From CAWFGS01 sp963815535 (GTDB lineage Bacteria; Pseudomonadota; Alphaproteobacteria; Sphingomonadales; Sphingomonadaceae), in contig CAWFGS010000002.1 of the NCBI GenBank assembly GCA_963815535.1, positions 124,001 to 188,000 of the forward strand: 64,000 nucleotides of DNA, given 5' to 3'. Below the pieces are notes generated by a model. It was not told the DNA's origin. It saw nothing but the letters and a program-made list of their open reading frames with translations, and did no database searches. A program made the position numbers and the translations under genes. Shown here in pieces: positions 19,841 to 30,047 of this stretch; positions within the stretch are counted from its first letter, which is position 1, and every line of letters starts with the position of its first letter.

Positions 19841-21206
19841 TCAGCCGCTGCGATCGCGCGTCATCTGTTCGTCCGCCGTCAACTGTCGCCAGCCGATCGC
19901 GAACACCGCCGCGCACAACCCGCCCACCACGGCAAAGGCCAACCAGTCCGACGCGTTGTACAACAACACCCCCAGCGCCGGGGCGAACACGAAGGCCGCA
20001 CCGGTAATGGATGCGACGATGCCGGACGCTTCGCCCTGTTCGGCGCGCGATCACCGCCAGCGATGCGCCTGCATTGAAACCGGGGCGGAACAGGCCGAAG
20101 CCCAGCGATGCGACGCGAGTACCCCAGTGCGATGGCATGCAGATCGTCGGCAAGCGCCCAACATCACCGTGCCCAGCGCGCCCAGCGCCACGCCCCACAA
20201 GATGGCGGCGCGCGGACCCAGATGCATACGCGGAATGACGCCCCATTGCGCCAGCAAAGTCGCGATCGCCCCGCACATCAGCACGATTCCGACCGGCCCG
20301 GCACCCGCCGCTGGGATCGGCCCGCAAATCCAGCCGGTCGAGCACCAGAAAGCCTGAAAAGCCCAGCACCATCGCATGGGCATGGCCACCCAGCAGGCCG
20401 GCGACCACCCAGCCGCGCAGGCGCGGTTCCAGCCAGTTGAGTTGCTTGGCAGGTTCGTCAGGCCTACCTCGCCCCCATTGTCACGGGCATCATCGCTAGC
20501 ACTATCATGGGCATCATCACCGTGATCGGTATCGCGGTCGCGCGACCCCGAAGAACCGTAGGGCGCATCGTAGGCGGAGCCGCGCGCCGCGAATTGCGGC
20601 TCGTCGTTGGGCAGGCGAAGGCGCAGGGCGATCAGCGTCACCACGCCCAAGACCACGAAAGCCGCGAACGGACCGGTCAGGCCCAGGCCAGGAAACACCA
20701 GCAGCGGCGCCAGCGCCGGGCCGATCACCGTGCCCAGGCCGAAGCTGGATGCGATCAGCGACAGTGCCTGCGTGCGTTCCGCTGCGCGGCGTGCGCGACG
20801 CGACATAGGCCTGCACGGCGGGCGGCGCGGCGGAACCGAACCCGCCATACAGGCTGCGCGCAGCGGCAAACAGCAACAGAGTCCACAGGGCCGGGATCAG
20901 CCCCCTCAGCCCGAACCACAGCACGATCCCGCACAGCGCGAACGACACGATGAAACCGATCAGCCCCAGCGCCATCATCGCCTTGCGCCCGCGCCGGTCC
21001 GATCGCCGCGCCCAGATCGGCGCGCAAATGACCCACAGCAACGCCGACCAGGTGTAGGCCAGGCTGATCCACACGTCGTCGACCTGCAGCGCCGTGCCGA
21101 TGGACGGCATGACCGATTGCATCGCGGTGTTGCCCGCCGCCGTCGTCAGCATCACCGCGAACAGCAGCCCCATCCGCCCGCGCGAAATCGTGCGCGGCGG
21201 TTTCAC
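19841..21206 (-). CDS. Major facilitator superfamily transporter
   Basis: The reconstructed protein has the MFS layout. The first helix region is RMGLLFAVMLTTAAGNTAMQSVMPSIGTAL; loop 2/3 reads WARRSDRRGRKAMMALGLIG (the motif A equivalent). FGLGTVIGPALAPLLV is motif C-like. A cytoplasmic insert rich in Asp, Ser and Gly (about residues 200-230) links the two halves. The second half ends GVLLYNASDWLAFAVVGG followed by a short tail to the stop at 19841. At least five single-base breaks are needed to join it. The start shown is a GTG; ATG 21173 is an alternative. It lies directly upstream of the Fur-regulated receptor on the same strand, so siderophore or drug export is plausible, but the substrate is unknown. 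Confidence 0.75.
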
Positions 21207-21401
21207 CGATGTCGGTTGGGCGGGGCGCGGACGGATCGGGATCGGGATGGAGCGGGCATGGAACGTCAGCCGCTAGGCCGATGCATCGCGACTTGCAATC
21301 CGCGCGAGGGTTGCGCCACCGCCATCGCTTCTATTGCGGCGATTGCGAACGACAGCGCCGAAGCCCGCTTGCGCGCCCCAACCCTTGCATCAGGACGACC
21401 C

Positions 21402-22114
21402 GTGCCCCAGTTCAGCAAATCCACCACGCCGCCGCGCAACGCGTCGATGCAGCGGGCAAGCCGGGCTCGCCGGCCAGATGGGCGTGTTCTTTCGCGGGTT
21501 CGTGCAACATCCCAAGAATGGTCGGGTCGATCATCCCATCGTCGCGTTTCACCATCGCGAAGATGCTGGCGCCCGGTCGATTGGGACGAATGCAAACTGT
21601 TCGTCGAATACGGACCCGGCGTCGGCACGTTCTGTTATCCGGTGCTGGAACGACTGCCGCAGGACGGCGCGTTGATCGTGATCGACACCAACCCGCTGTT
21701 TATCGATTATCTGAACCGAAACGATCACCGACAGCCGTTTCACCGCCGTCCTGGGATCCGCCGCCGATGTGGAACGTATCGTGCGGACGCATGGCTTCGC
21801 GACCATGCCGATTACGTTCTGTCGGGCCTGCCGTTTTCGACCTTGCCCGATGGCGTCGGACCGCAGATCGTCGCGGCGACCCATCGCATCCTGCGCCCCG
21901 GCGGCGCGTTTCTGGTCTATCAGTTCAGCGCCGCCGCGCGCGATTTCATGGCCAAGCATTTCGCCCGCATCGACAGCGGGTTCGAAGCGCTGAACATCCT
22001 GCCGTGCCAGCTGTTCTGGGGCTGGAAGGAACGGAGCGGTTATTCGAACGTTTCGCTGACCGGCGGACGATGGGCCGGCCAGCTGGCGATGCACCGCGCT
22101 CAACACGGCGATGA
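21402..22114 (+). CDS. Class I SAM-dependent methyltransferase, phospholipid N-methyltransferase-like
   Basis: After repair of about four frame changes the protein reads GQMGVFFRGFVQHPKMVGSIIPSSRFTIAKML, then VEYGPGVGTFCYPVLERL (SAM-binding glycine motif I) and ALIVIDTNPLFIDYL (motif II acidic residue). DYVLSGLPFSTLPDG and ILRPGGAFLVYQF follow. This layout matches PmtA-type phosphatidylethanolamine N-methyltransferases and rRNA-dimethylase-like lipid methyltransferases, which act at the inner membrane. I take GTG 21402, seven bases after an AGGA, as the start. The end near 22114 is uncertain because the frame is disturbed; the tail overlaps the convergent membrane-protein gene. Substrate assignment is tentative. 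Confidence 0.72.
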
Positions 22115-22862
22115 AGATCGCAGTCCATATCGCGCCCAGCAAACCGTTGATGATGCCCGTGACCATCGCGACGACCGTGCCCGGAGCCCAGCAGGCCGGT
22201 TATCAGAGTCGAGATCAAGCCGATCACCATCGCGACCACCAGCAACGCGATCACCAGCAGGACGAAAAACAGCAACAGACGCACGCTGTTGCCCTTGGTC
22301 AGCTTCCACGATCGGGTCAGCGCCTTGATCGGGTTGACGATCCCGTCGATCACGATGACCGGGGCCAGCAGCGACACCTTCACCATCAGATAGACGAACA
22401 CGACGAAAGCGATCACGCCGACCAGCCCGGCAATCGCCGTCGATCCCGCATTCGCGAGCAATGCCACGGGAACCGCGAACGCCACGCCGATCACCGCGAA
22501 AAACAGGATATAGGCGAGGAAATAGGGGATCAGCGCCCGCAGCCCGCTGGCGATCGCATCACCGACGGTCGGGCGGCGTTCCGCAAACAGGGCGAACAGC
22601 GACAGCGTGCCGACCGCCTGGATAAACGAGGAAATGACGATCGCGACGCATATTTTCGGAATAGACGCTTCATCATCGGCGCGAACGGATCGGCAGGGTC
22701 CGCCTGCGTGTGGGTTCAGTTGCCGCCATTTCCGGCACGAACAACGGCGATGGCCAGGGTGGGCAGGAAGATGAAAATGCCCGCGATAATCACCAGCAGA
22801 TCGCGATTGGCCGACATCATCGCCATCGCCTGCGACCAGGCCTGCCCCATATCGAATTTCAT
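22040..22862 (-). CDS. Multi-pass membrane protein, glycerophosphodiesterase-membrane-domain-like
   Basis: The N-terminus MKFDMGQAWSQAMAMMSANR leads to a helix (LLVIIAGIFIFLPTLAIAVV). A second segment follows (IPKICVAIVISSFIQAVGTL), then LFALFAERRPTVGDAIASGL, ALIPYFLAYILFFAVIGVAF and several more helices. SWKLTKGNSVRLLLFFVLL is a conserved signature of the family often annotated as glycerophosphoryl diester phosphodiesterase membrane domain. The C-terminus reads AVHRQLAGPSS, then VSETFE and stop if one frame change is allowed. At least three breaks are needed. No enzymatic residues are evident, and a role in membrane organisation is only a guess. It converges on the methyltransferase with about 70 bases of overlap. 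Confidence 0.7.
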
Positions 22863-22944
22863 AAACCGTCCCTCATCCGCCGGGAAATTCCACCCAATGC
22901 CTGCCCAATCGGCACTTGATAACCGAACGCGGGCGCGCCACGCA

Positions 22945-23643
22945 ATGGATATGATGCACCCATCCCCCGACGTGCGATATGCGGACACGCCGCTGCCGGC
23001 CCCTTTCGCGGATGTGGAATGGCGAGCGGAGCCGCGCCCGTTCCCTATCGCGATGCGCTGGCCACGCAGGAGCAGCGCAACCGCGCGATTGCGGCGGGAC
23101 GGCGCGGCAGATTGATCTGGTCTGCTGGAACATCCGCCGGTTTATACTGCCGGAACCAGCGCGGCGGGCGGTGAACTGCTCGATCCGCGTTTCGATGTGG
23201 TGGAGGCGGGGCGCGGCGGCCGCTACACCTATCACGGGCCGGGGCAGCGGATCGGTTATGCGCTGCTCGACCTGACTCGCCATGCGCGCGACGTGCGCCG
23301 TTTCGTCCATGCGATGGAAGGCTGGGTGATCGATACGCTGGCCGATTTCGGCGTCGAAAGCTGGCGCGCGGCAGGGCGGATCGGCATCTGGACGCAGCGA
23401 TATCGACGGGCGGGAGGCGAAGATCGGCGCGATCGGCGTGCGCGTCCGACGCTGGGTGACGATGCACGGCTTTTCGGTCAATCTCGATCCCGACCTGTCG
23501 CATTTCGATGGTATCGTGCCGTGCGGGATCGCGGAATACGGCGTCACCAGTCTGGCGCGGCTGGGCCACGATGTCGGCGCGGCGCAATGGGATGCGAAGC
23601 TGCACGCCCGCATCCGGCTTTTCTTGCCGCCTATCGGACGTAA
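22945..23643 (+). CDS. lipB: Octanoyltransferase LipB (lipoate biosynthesis)
   Basis: LipB transfers octanoyl groups from acyl carrier protein to lipoyl domains of 2-oxoacid dehydrogenases. The reconstructed protein shows EHPPVYTAG, the signature GGRYTYHGPGQRIGY, catalytic Lys in AKIGAIGVRV, HGFSVNLDPDL and catalytic Cys in GIVPCGI. All are expected for an active enzyme. It needs about six single-base corrections, most of them deletions in GC-rich runs (near 23040, 23100, 23128, 23400 and 23615). The end is the TAA at 23641-23643 after AFLAAYRT. Three ATGs (22945, 22951, 22954) compete as start. A lipoprotein gene follows 10 bases later. Confidence 0.85.
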
Positions 23644-23653
23644 AGGGCGGCGC

Positions 23654-23866
23654 ATGACCATACGCCCGATCCTGCTGACTGCCGCCGCTCGCCCTCGTCC
23701 TCGCCAGTTGCAACGACGCGGACGAACCCGCCGCACAACCGGCGCGCAACGACACCAATGAAGCGATGGGCGAAGTGCTGGACGGATCGATCAGCGACGA
23801 GATGATCCCGCTGGATACTCTGACGTCGCAATCTCCGCGCAGAAATCATCCGTTGCCGATGAATGA
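23654..23866 (+). CDS. Small lipoprotein
   Basis: A short gene directly behind lipB. MTIRPILLTAAA joins, after one frame change near 23692, to LALVLASCNDADEPAAQP, giving a signal peptide with lipobox LASC and therefore an N-terminally lipidated mature protein starting at Cys. The remainder is acidic and probably unstructured (NDTNEAMGEVLDGSISDEM). The end is uncertain: a second frame change near 23832 would stop at 23866 after SSVADE, otherwise the frame runs to 23923. I do not recognise the family. Similar tiny lipoproteins with a GTISDAMLPLDT-like segment occur in sphingomonads, but function is unknown. Confidence 0.6.
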
Positions 23867-23955
23867 TGGTGATGGCGACGATGCAGGCAGAGTCCCCGGA
23901 CAGCGCGTCACCCGACGGGGGTGAACAAGACGCCGAACAGGGTCAATCAAGGGGT

Positions 23956-25064
23956 CTACGCCGGTTCCTCTCGCCGGGGTAGGATAATCGATATACCCTT
24001 CCGCACCCGGCAGGTACCAGCTTTGCGGTACGTTCACATTGGGCGCAAACTCGGCGCGTCTGCGGCAATCCGCGCGGGCAGATCGGGGTTGGAAATGAAC
24101 GGCCGGCCATAAGCGATGGCATCGCAGCGTTCCGGCCGCAACATCGCTTGCGCCACTCGCGGCATCGTAATCGCTGTTGAGCACCAGCGGTCCGGAATAG
24201 ATGTCGCGGATCAGCGGGTTTTGCTTGGGCACGTCGGTCGCGCCGAACGTACCGTCCGGCCCCGGTTCTCGCAGTTCGAGGAATGCGAGGCCCAGATCTT
24301 CGCACCACCCGCGCCGCTTCGCCGAAAATTGCCGCAGGATCGCTGTCGTCGCACCCTTGCGTTTCGCCATTGGGGGACAGGCGAACAGCGATGCGGTCCG
24401 CGCCCCATTCGCCGATCAACGCTTCCAGCACTTCGCGCAGGAACCGCACGCGATGTTTCGGGCGGACCGCCATAGCGGTCATCGCGCAGATTGGTGGTTT
24501 CGCGCAGGAATTGATCGACCAGATAGCCATTCGCGCCATGCAGCTGAACCCCGTCGAAGCCCGCTTTCTTCGCGTTGGCGGCGGCGTGGCGATAATCCTC
24601 CACCACGCGCGCAATCTCGTCCGTCGGCAAAGCGCGCGCGGGCTGATAATCCTTGCGTCCGGCAAAGGTGTGGGCGTGCCCCGGCGCGGTCGTGGCGGAG
24701 GCGGAGACGGGCGCTTCGCCGTCCAGGAAATCGGGATGCACCAGCCGGCCCATATGCCACATCTGCAGCACGATCGTGCCGCCTTCGTCATGGACACCCC
24801 TGGTAATGGGCTTCCACGCCTTCGACCTGCTCGTCGCTCCAGATACCCGGCGCGGATGGCCAGCCGAGCCCTTCCACACTGATGCCGGTCGCCTCGCTGA
24901 TGATCAGCCCGGCGCTGGCGCGCTGCCGGTAATAGGTCGCCATCATATCGTTGGGGATCGAACCGGGCGTGGTTGCACGGCCGCGAGTCAGCGGGGCCAT
25001 CATGATACGGTTGCTGCGCATGGATCGCGCCGAGGTCGATGGGCTGAAATAGGGCGTCGTGCAA
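23956..25064 (-). CDS. Old yellow enzyme family NADH:flavin oxidoreductase
   Basis: The FMN-binding TIM barrel of OYE-type ene-reductases is recognisable through NRIMMAPLTRGRA at the start. GLIISEATGISVEGLGWPSA, IVLQMWHMGRLVHPDFLDG, GFDGVQLHGANGYLVDQFL (catalytic HxxN pair) and the C-terminal part FISNPDLPARI with APNVNVPQSWYLPG follow. Such enzymes reduce activated C=C bonds using NAD(P)H. Around seven frame changes occur. A TTG at 25064 preceded by GGAGATA is the best start; the end at 23956 requires a final frame change to EPA and stop. It is divergent from the DMT transporter, with 60 bases between them. Confidence 0.85.
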
Positions 25065-25124
25065 AGGGTATCTCCAAAACGGAACGGTGCTGTTCAAAAC
25101 GTGCCGGTTGCGTAAGGCAGCGCA

Positions 25125-26068
25125 GTGGACAAGACAATCGCCAATCCCGCCGGTTCGCAGGCCGACACACCGGGCGCATCGAACACGCCGGGTGGGCAAG
25201 GGCCGCCGGCACGATGGCTGCTGCTGTCGGCGCTGATCGCGGGGAACGTGGCGCTCGCGCTGGGCCCGTGGTCGGTTCGGCTGGCCGATAGCGGCCCTGT
25301 TTCGGCGGCATTCTGGCGATTGTTTCTGGCTTTGCCGTTTCTGGCCCTGCTTGCCCGAACGAACTGGTCAGCCGCTGATGAAAATGGGGCGGCCGGTCCT
25401 ATTCGCCGTGGCGCTGGCCGGGATCGCCTTCGCGCTCGATCTGGCGAGCTGGCACGTCGGCATCGGCACGACGCGGCTGGGCAATGCGACCCTGTTCGGC
25501 AATTCGGGCAGCCTGGTGCTAATGGTCTGGAGCTTCGTTCTATGGCGCAGATTGCCGCGCGGGATGGAATGGCTGGCGATCGGCAGCGCATTGGCGGGCG
25601 CGGCCATTCTGCTGGGTCGGTCGCTGGAGCTATCGACGGCGACGTTGGCGGGCGATCTGTTCTGCCTGTTGGCGGGCCTGTTCTACGCCGTGTATCTGCT
25701 GATCTTGCAAAAGGCGCGAGCCGGGCTGGGCAGCTGGGCGTTGCTGACCTGGGTATGCGCCGCCGGGTCGCCGGTTCTGCTGGCTATCGCAATAATACGC
25801 GGGGAACCGGTCATGACCGACCGACTGGACCCCGCTGATCGTGCTGGCGGGCCTCAGCCAGATCGTCGGGCAGGGGTTGCTGGTGTTTTCCCTGCGCCAT
25901 TTTCCGCCGCTGATCATCGGGCTGGCCTTGCTGACACAGCCCGCGGTCGCGGCGCTGACCGGATGGTACGATTTCGGGGAGGCTTTGGGCGCGCTCGATA
26001 TTCTGGGTATGGTCCTGCTTGGCACCGCGCTGGTGCTCGGTCGCCGGTTCAGCGCATCGCCGCGCTGA
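25125..26068 (+). CDS. EamA/DMT superfamily transporter (10 TMS)
   Basis: Two EamA repeats are visible. The first begins RWLLLSALIAGNVALALGPWSV, then WRLFLALPFLALLA, and RPVLFAVALAGIAFALDLAS with FGNSGSLVLMVWSFVLW. The second covers DLFCLLAGLFYAVYLLIL and LSQIVGQGLLVFSLRHFPPL with TQPAVAALTGW and ILGMVLLGTALVLG. This is a drug/metabolite transporter of unknown substrate in the inner membrane. GTG 25125 is the start. The frame changes near 25375 and 25820. The 3' end overlaps the convergent DUF2254 gene by 20 bases. Confidence 0.85.
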
Positions 26069-27371
26069 ACGTGCGATACCGTTCTTCCGCCCGCTTTGCG
26101 TCGGGGCCGTTCAGAGCGAAGCGCGTTTGCTGGATGAGCCGTTCGCCTTCTTCGCATAGCAGAGCAATATGTTCCTTGCGTTCGATCAGGGCGGCGGCAT
26201 TGCGTAGGCAGTCGAACATCACCATCGTCGCCATCGGACTGGTCGCGATGGCGCTTCGCATCGCGCCGAACCCGCGCGCCAGATAATGGGCGAAATCGTC
26301 GGGCAGGGGCACGATCGGGCAATCCTCCCCATCCTCGACCGTTCCGCAGACATCCTTTCGCAAATCGCGACGGCCCAGCTCTGCGGTGGCGGCGCCCAGC
26401 CAATGCATCGCCGTAATGGCGGTAAAGGGATCGTTGATGCCAGGGCTGAGCGCGCGCAGACCGATTTCCACCAGTTCGTCGATCAGAAATTCCGGATTCT
26501 GGTCCGGCGTTCGCAACGCCCCAATCGAAAAGGCGTCGAAGAACGACGTCATATCTTCGTCCGGCAATCGCTGCGTCAGCTCCGCCAGTTCCATGCCCTC
26601 GTGAATGAAATCGCCGGTACGCACTTTCAAGGCGATCCGGCAATCGTGATCGCGCGCGATCTTTTCCAGATCTTCGTAGTCGATCATCTCGACATAGCCG
26701 GTTTCTTTGACCAGCACGCGCAATCCCGTCGGCGGTTGCGGCGGATCGCGATATTCGTCGCGTATGGGATAGGTTTCCTCCACCATCTTCATCAGACGGC
26801 GGCCGATCTGCGCCAGCACCTTGTTGATGCGAATGCTGGAGGGGACGTGGTGCAGGAAAAAGACCAGCATCGCCACGCAGCCGACCAGCAACGCATAGGC
26901 GGTCAGCAAGGAGAGTTGCGGGGCGAAACCGGGTAGGGCAGTCGCCGCCGCTTCGGCCCCGCTGGACGGCGATTCATCTTCCGCGCGCACCGCGCGCAGC
27001 ACCACCATCGCGTAAACGAAACTGCCGATGAACGTCGCCAGGCTCAGCTGATTGCCCCGATCCTCCATGAAATTGGTGAGCAGGCGCGGCCCGTAATTGC
27101 CGCTGGCATAAGTCACCGCGACCAATGTGATCGAAAACACGGTGGATGCGACGCCGATCATCGCCCCGGCCATGACGGTCAGCATGTTGGCCGCGCCGTT
27201 GGGTCGCGCCGGCACGATCCAGTTCACATCGTTCAGGAACGCAGCCAGTCCCGACCGGTCGAGCCAGATCATGACCAGCGCAAGGATGGCGGCCAGGATC
27301 GAAAACAGGGCGGGGTAGAACCAGTAATTCGCGTTAAGCCGTGCCCAGAACCAGCGGAACTCAGCCAGCAT
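26049..27371 (-). CDS. DUF2254 family membrane protein
   Basis: This intact 440-residue protein has four membrane helices in its first half (ANYWFYPALFSILAAILALV; MLTVMAGAMIGVASTVFSIT; LATFIGSFVYAMVVLRAV; LLTAYALLVGCVAMLVFFLH). A cytoplasmic half follows with the family hallmark ALSPGINDPFTAITAM-W. The layout matches predicted DUF2254 proteins, which are widespread in alphaproteobacteria and uncharacterised. No catalytic residues are evident. It sits alone between the convergent DMT gene and the nadA unit on the same strand, 56 bases downstream of nadA. Function unknown. Confidence 0.85.
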   Translation of the reverse strand: MLAEFRWFWARLNANYWFYPALFSILAAILALVMIWLDRSGLAAFLNDVNWIVPARPNGAANMLTVMAGAMIGVASTVFSITLVAVTYASGNYGPRLLTNFMEDRGNQLSLATFIGSFVYAMVVLRAVRAEDESPSSGAEAAATALPGFAPQLSLLTAYALLVGCVAMLVFFLHHVPSSIRINKVLAQIGRRLMKMVEETYPIRDEYRDPPQPPTGLRVLVKETGYVEMIDYEDLEKIARDHDCRIALKVRTGDFIHEGMELAELTQRLPDEDMTSFFDAFSIGALRTPDQNPEFLIDELVEIGLRALSPGINDPFTAITAMHWLGAATAELGRRDLRKDVCGTVEDGEDCPIVPLPDDFAHYLARGFGAMRSAIATSPMATMVMFDCLRNAAALIERKEHIALLCEEGERLIQQTRFALNGPDAKRAEERYRTFSAAMR

Positions 27372-27427
27372 GGGGCGGCACGTCGCGGTAAGCTGGCAGG
27401 TTCATTCGCGTGCGCGCCTGGGCCGGG

Positions 27428-28414
27428 TCAGACACGCCCCAAATCGCCCATACCCACCGTACCGCTGGCCATTTCCAGCATCTTGTCGAGGCTTTTTTTC
27501 GCTTGCAGCCGCAGCCCCTCCTCGATTTCGATCCGCGGTTCGAGATCGCGCAGACAGGCGTAGAGTTTTTCCATCGTGTTGAGCGCCATATAGGGGCAGA
27601 TGTTGCAGTTGCAGTTCCCGTCCGCGCCCGGTGCGCCGATGAAATTCTTGTCCGGCATCGCCTTTTCCATCTGGTGGATGATGTGCGGTTCCGTCGCGAC
27701 GATCAGCGTATCGCCTTCGAAATCCTGCGCGAATTTCAGGATGCCGCTGGTCGATCCGACGTAATCCGCGTGATCGACGACATGGGGCGGGCATTCGGGA
27801 TGCGCGGCCACGGGCGCGCCGGGATGCTGCTGCATCAGTTTCAGCAGTTCGCGCTCGCTGAACGCCTCGTGCACGATGCACACGCCGGGCCACAGCAGCA
27901 TCTCGCGGTCGAATTTGCGGTTGAGGTAGCCACCCAGATGGCGGTCCGGGCCGAAAATGATCGGCTGATCGCGGGGGATCTGTTGCAGGATGGTTTCCGC
28001 GCTGGAACTGGTGACGATCACGTCGGACAGCGCCTTCACCTCGGTCGAACAGTTGATATATGTCAGCGCGATGTGATCGGGATGCGCCTCGCGGAAAGCT
28101 TTGAACTTTTCGGGCGGGCAGCTGTCTTCCAGGCTGCATCCCGCATCCATATCGGGCAGCACCACGATTTTGTCCGGGCTGAGTATTTTGGCCGTATCGG
28201 CCATGAACTTGACCCCGCAGAACGCGATCACGTCGGCATCGGTGTCGGCCGCCATCTGCGACAATTGCAGACTGTCGCCGACATAATCGGCCAGATCCTG
28301 TATTTCCGGCTTCTGGTAATAATGCGCCAGAATGACGGCGTTCTTGTCCTTGCGAAGCCGGTCGATCTCAGCGCGCAGATCGGTTCCGGTCAGGGGGTGG
28401 GACTGGTCGGTCAT
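27428..28414 (-). CDS. nadA: Quinolinate synthase NadA
   Basis: NadA condenses iminoaspartate with dihydroxyacetone phosphate to give quinolinate, the NAD precursor, using a [4Fe-4S] cluster. The intact 328-residue protein shows AVILAHYYQKPEIQDLADY, the Cys in AFCGVKFMADTAK, ILPDMDAGCSLEDSC-like DMDAGCSLEDSCP, YINCSTEVKALSD and AAHPECPP. The C-terminal CNCNICPYM carries a further cluster-type cysteine. ATG 28414 overlaps the stop of the upstream DUF4230 gene (ATGA), so the two are co-translated. nadB and nadC are not in the window. Confidence 0.95.
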   Translation of the reverse strand: MTDQSHPLTGTDLRAEIDRLRKDKNAVILAHYYQKPEIQDLADYVGDSLQLSQMAADTDADVIAFCGVKFMADTAKILSPDKIVVLPDMDAGCSLEDSCPPEKFKAFREAHPDHIALTYINCSTEVKALSDVIVTSSSAETILQQIPRDQPIIFGPDRHLGGYLNRKFDREMLLWPGVCIVHEAFSERELLKLMQQHPGAPVAAHPECPPHVVDHADYVGSTSGILKFAQDFEGDTLIVATEPHIIHQMEKAMPDKNFIGAPGADGNCNCNICPYMALNTMEKLYACLRDLEPRIEIEEGLRLQAKKSLDKMLEMASGTVGMGDLGRV

Positions 28415-29105
28415 GCTGGTTCTTTCTCGCCGTCGAAACGGACATTTACGGTAACGTCGCCATATCCGGCGACTTGCAGGGGGATGGCGAGGTTCTGCCG
28501 GATTGCATCCTGGCCGCCGCGCGGGCCAGCGCCAGCACTTCGGGATTTCTCGCGAATGCTCCGGCACGGCGTTCGGCCTGCACGGAATTGTTGCGGCTGA
28601 GATCGGCGGAGGCATCGCGAGTAACGTAATTCCCTTCGGTATAGACCTTGGATTGCGCCTCATCCAGATTGGGTCTGGAAATCTTGAGGACGGGTAGGAT
28701 CACATCGAGCGTTTCGGAACCTGCGTCCCACGCGAACCGATCGCGGTCCATCTGCGACAGATCGAGCGGTATTCGACCGTGGCGGGGATGATCGCGGCTT
28801 GCCGGCTTTTCAATATATCGACACCGAACACGCCGCGCTCGTCCTCGCTTTCGGCCACGACTTCGAAGCGGGAGGAGAACACGGTCAGCGAGTTCTGCTT
28901 TTCGAACGCCAGCATCGCGCTGCCGACCGGATCGCCTTCCTCTTGATAGAAGAATGCACGCCAGCCCAGCCAGGCCACTGCCGCCAACAGGACGATAACG
29001 ATCAGCCACGGCACGGCCTGCACACGGGCAAGCGGCCTGGGTCGTTCCGCCTGCGGCACAAGCGTTTCGGCGCTGTCGTTCAGCGGTTTTCAGATCGTCT
29101 GCCAT
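28411..29105 (-). CDS. DUF4230 family membrane-anchored protein
   Basis: A short cytoplasmic N-terminus (MADDLK, then PQAERPRPLARVQ) leads to one membrane helix (VPWLIVIVLLAAVAWLGWRAFF). An exported domain follows with SRFEVVAESEDERGVFGV, ATVEYR and LDLSQMDRDRFAWDA, then LDVILPVLKISRPNLDEAQ. This matches the DUF4230 family, whose function is unknown. Three frame changes are needed (near 29085, 28765 and 28490). After the last one the frame reads VAGYGDVTVNVRFDGEKEPA and stops inside the nadA start codon. The start ATG lies within the end of the MBL hydrolase gene, so all three genes form one overlapping unit. Confidence 0.75.
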
Positions 29106-29981
29106 ATTTCCCCATCACCGTCCGACCCCGAACGCGCAACCGTACCGCGCCGTTCCAGATCGAGCAGATGTGCCTTGACCGACATGCCCGCCGCCGGGAT
29201 CAGTCGTGGGTCCAACCCCTTGTACATCTGCGGCACCAGGGCGTCGATCGTTTGCGGCTCGTCGTCCAGCAGCCGCATGATCTGCTCCTCACGCTGGCGG
29301 CGATGGCCGATCATGCCGCGCACCAATTGGCTGCGGTTTGTCGATCGCCGGGCCGTGGGCGGGGTAATAGATGCGGTCGTCGCGGGCGCTGCAATTTGTC
29401 GAGACTGGCCATATAGGCCGCCATTTCACCGTCGGGCGGCACGATGACGCTGGTGGACCAGCCCATGACATGATCGCCGGTAAACAGTGCGCCCGCTTCT
29501 TCCAGCGCGAAACACAGGTGGTTCGAAGTGTGGCCGGGCGTGTGTACGGCGGTCAGGGTCCAGCCATCGCCCGCCACGCTTTCGCCATCCGTCAACACGC
29601 GGTCGGGCGCGTAAGTCGCGATCGAACGGCGCGTCGGCGCGCGGCCCGTCATCCGCCAGCACCAACGGCGCGCAACCGATTATGGGCGCCCCGGTTCGTT
29701 GGGCGAGCGGTCCTGCCGCCGGGGAGTGATCGCGATGGGTGTGAGTGCAGAGGATCGCGGCCAGTTTCGCATCGCCCACCGCCTGCTATGATCGCATCGA
29801 TATGCGCTTCGTCCGCCGGGCCGGGATCGATCACGGCGACATCCCTGCCATTGCCGACCAGATAGGTTTGCGTGCCGGTAAAGGTATAGGGCGATGGGTT
29901 GGGCGCGAGCACCCGCGCGACCAGCGGTTCGCAGCGTTCGACCAGCCCGGTCGGCCACGGCTTTTCCGGTATCTTTCCCAT
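29090..29981 (-). CDS. MBL-fold metallo-hydrolase (LACTB2-like) with winged-helix C-terminus
   Basis: The reconstructed protein of about 295 residues reads SPYTFTGTQTYLVGNGRDVAV. The metal motif HTHRDHSPA follows, then VHTPGHTSNHLCF, LFTGDHVMGWSTSVI and YYPAHGPAI. Together these supply the His/Asp ligands of a two-zinc metallo-beta-lactamase fold. The last 70 residues form the winged-helix extension seen in LACTB2-type hydrolases (REEQIMRLLDDEPQTIDALV, MSVKAHLLDLERRG). It may hydrolyse a thioester, nucleic acid or other ester; the substrate is unknown. About five frame changes lie between 29330 and 29790. It is divergent from glpK and overlaps the DUF4230 start. Confidence 0.83.
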
Positions 29982-30047
29982 GTCCGCTATTATGGGTCCG
30001 CGCTTGTCGACTTGTCGAGGGCGATGGACGGCGGCAAGGTTGGCTGC

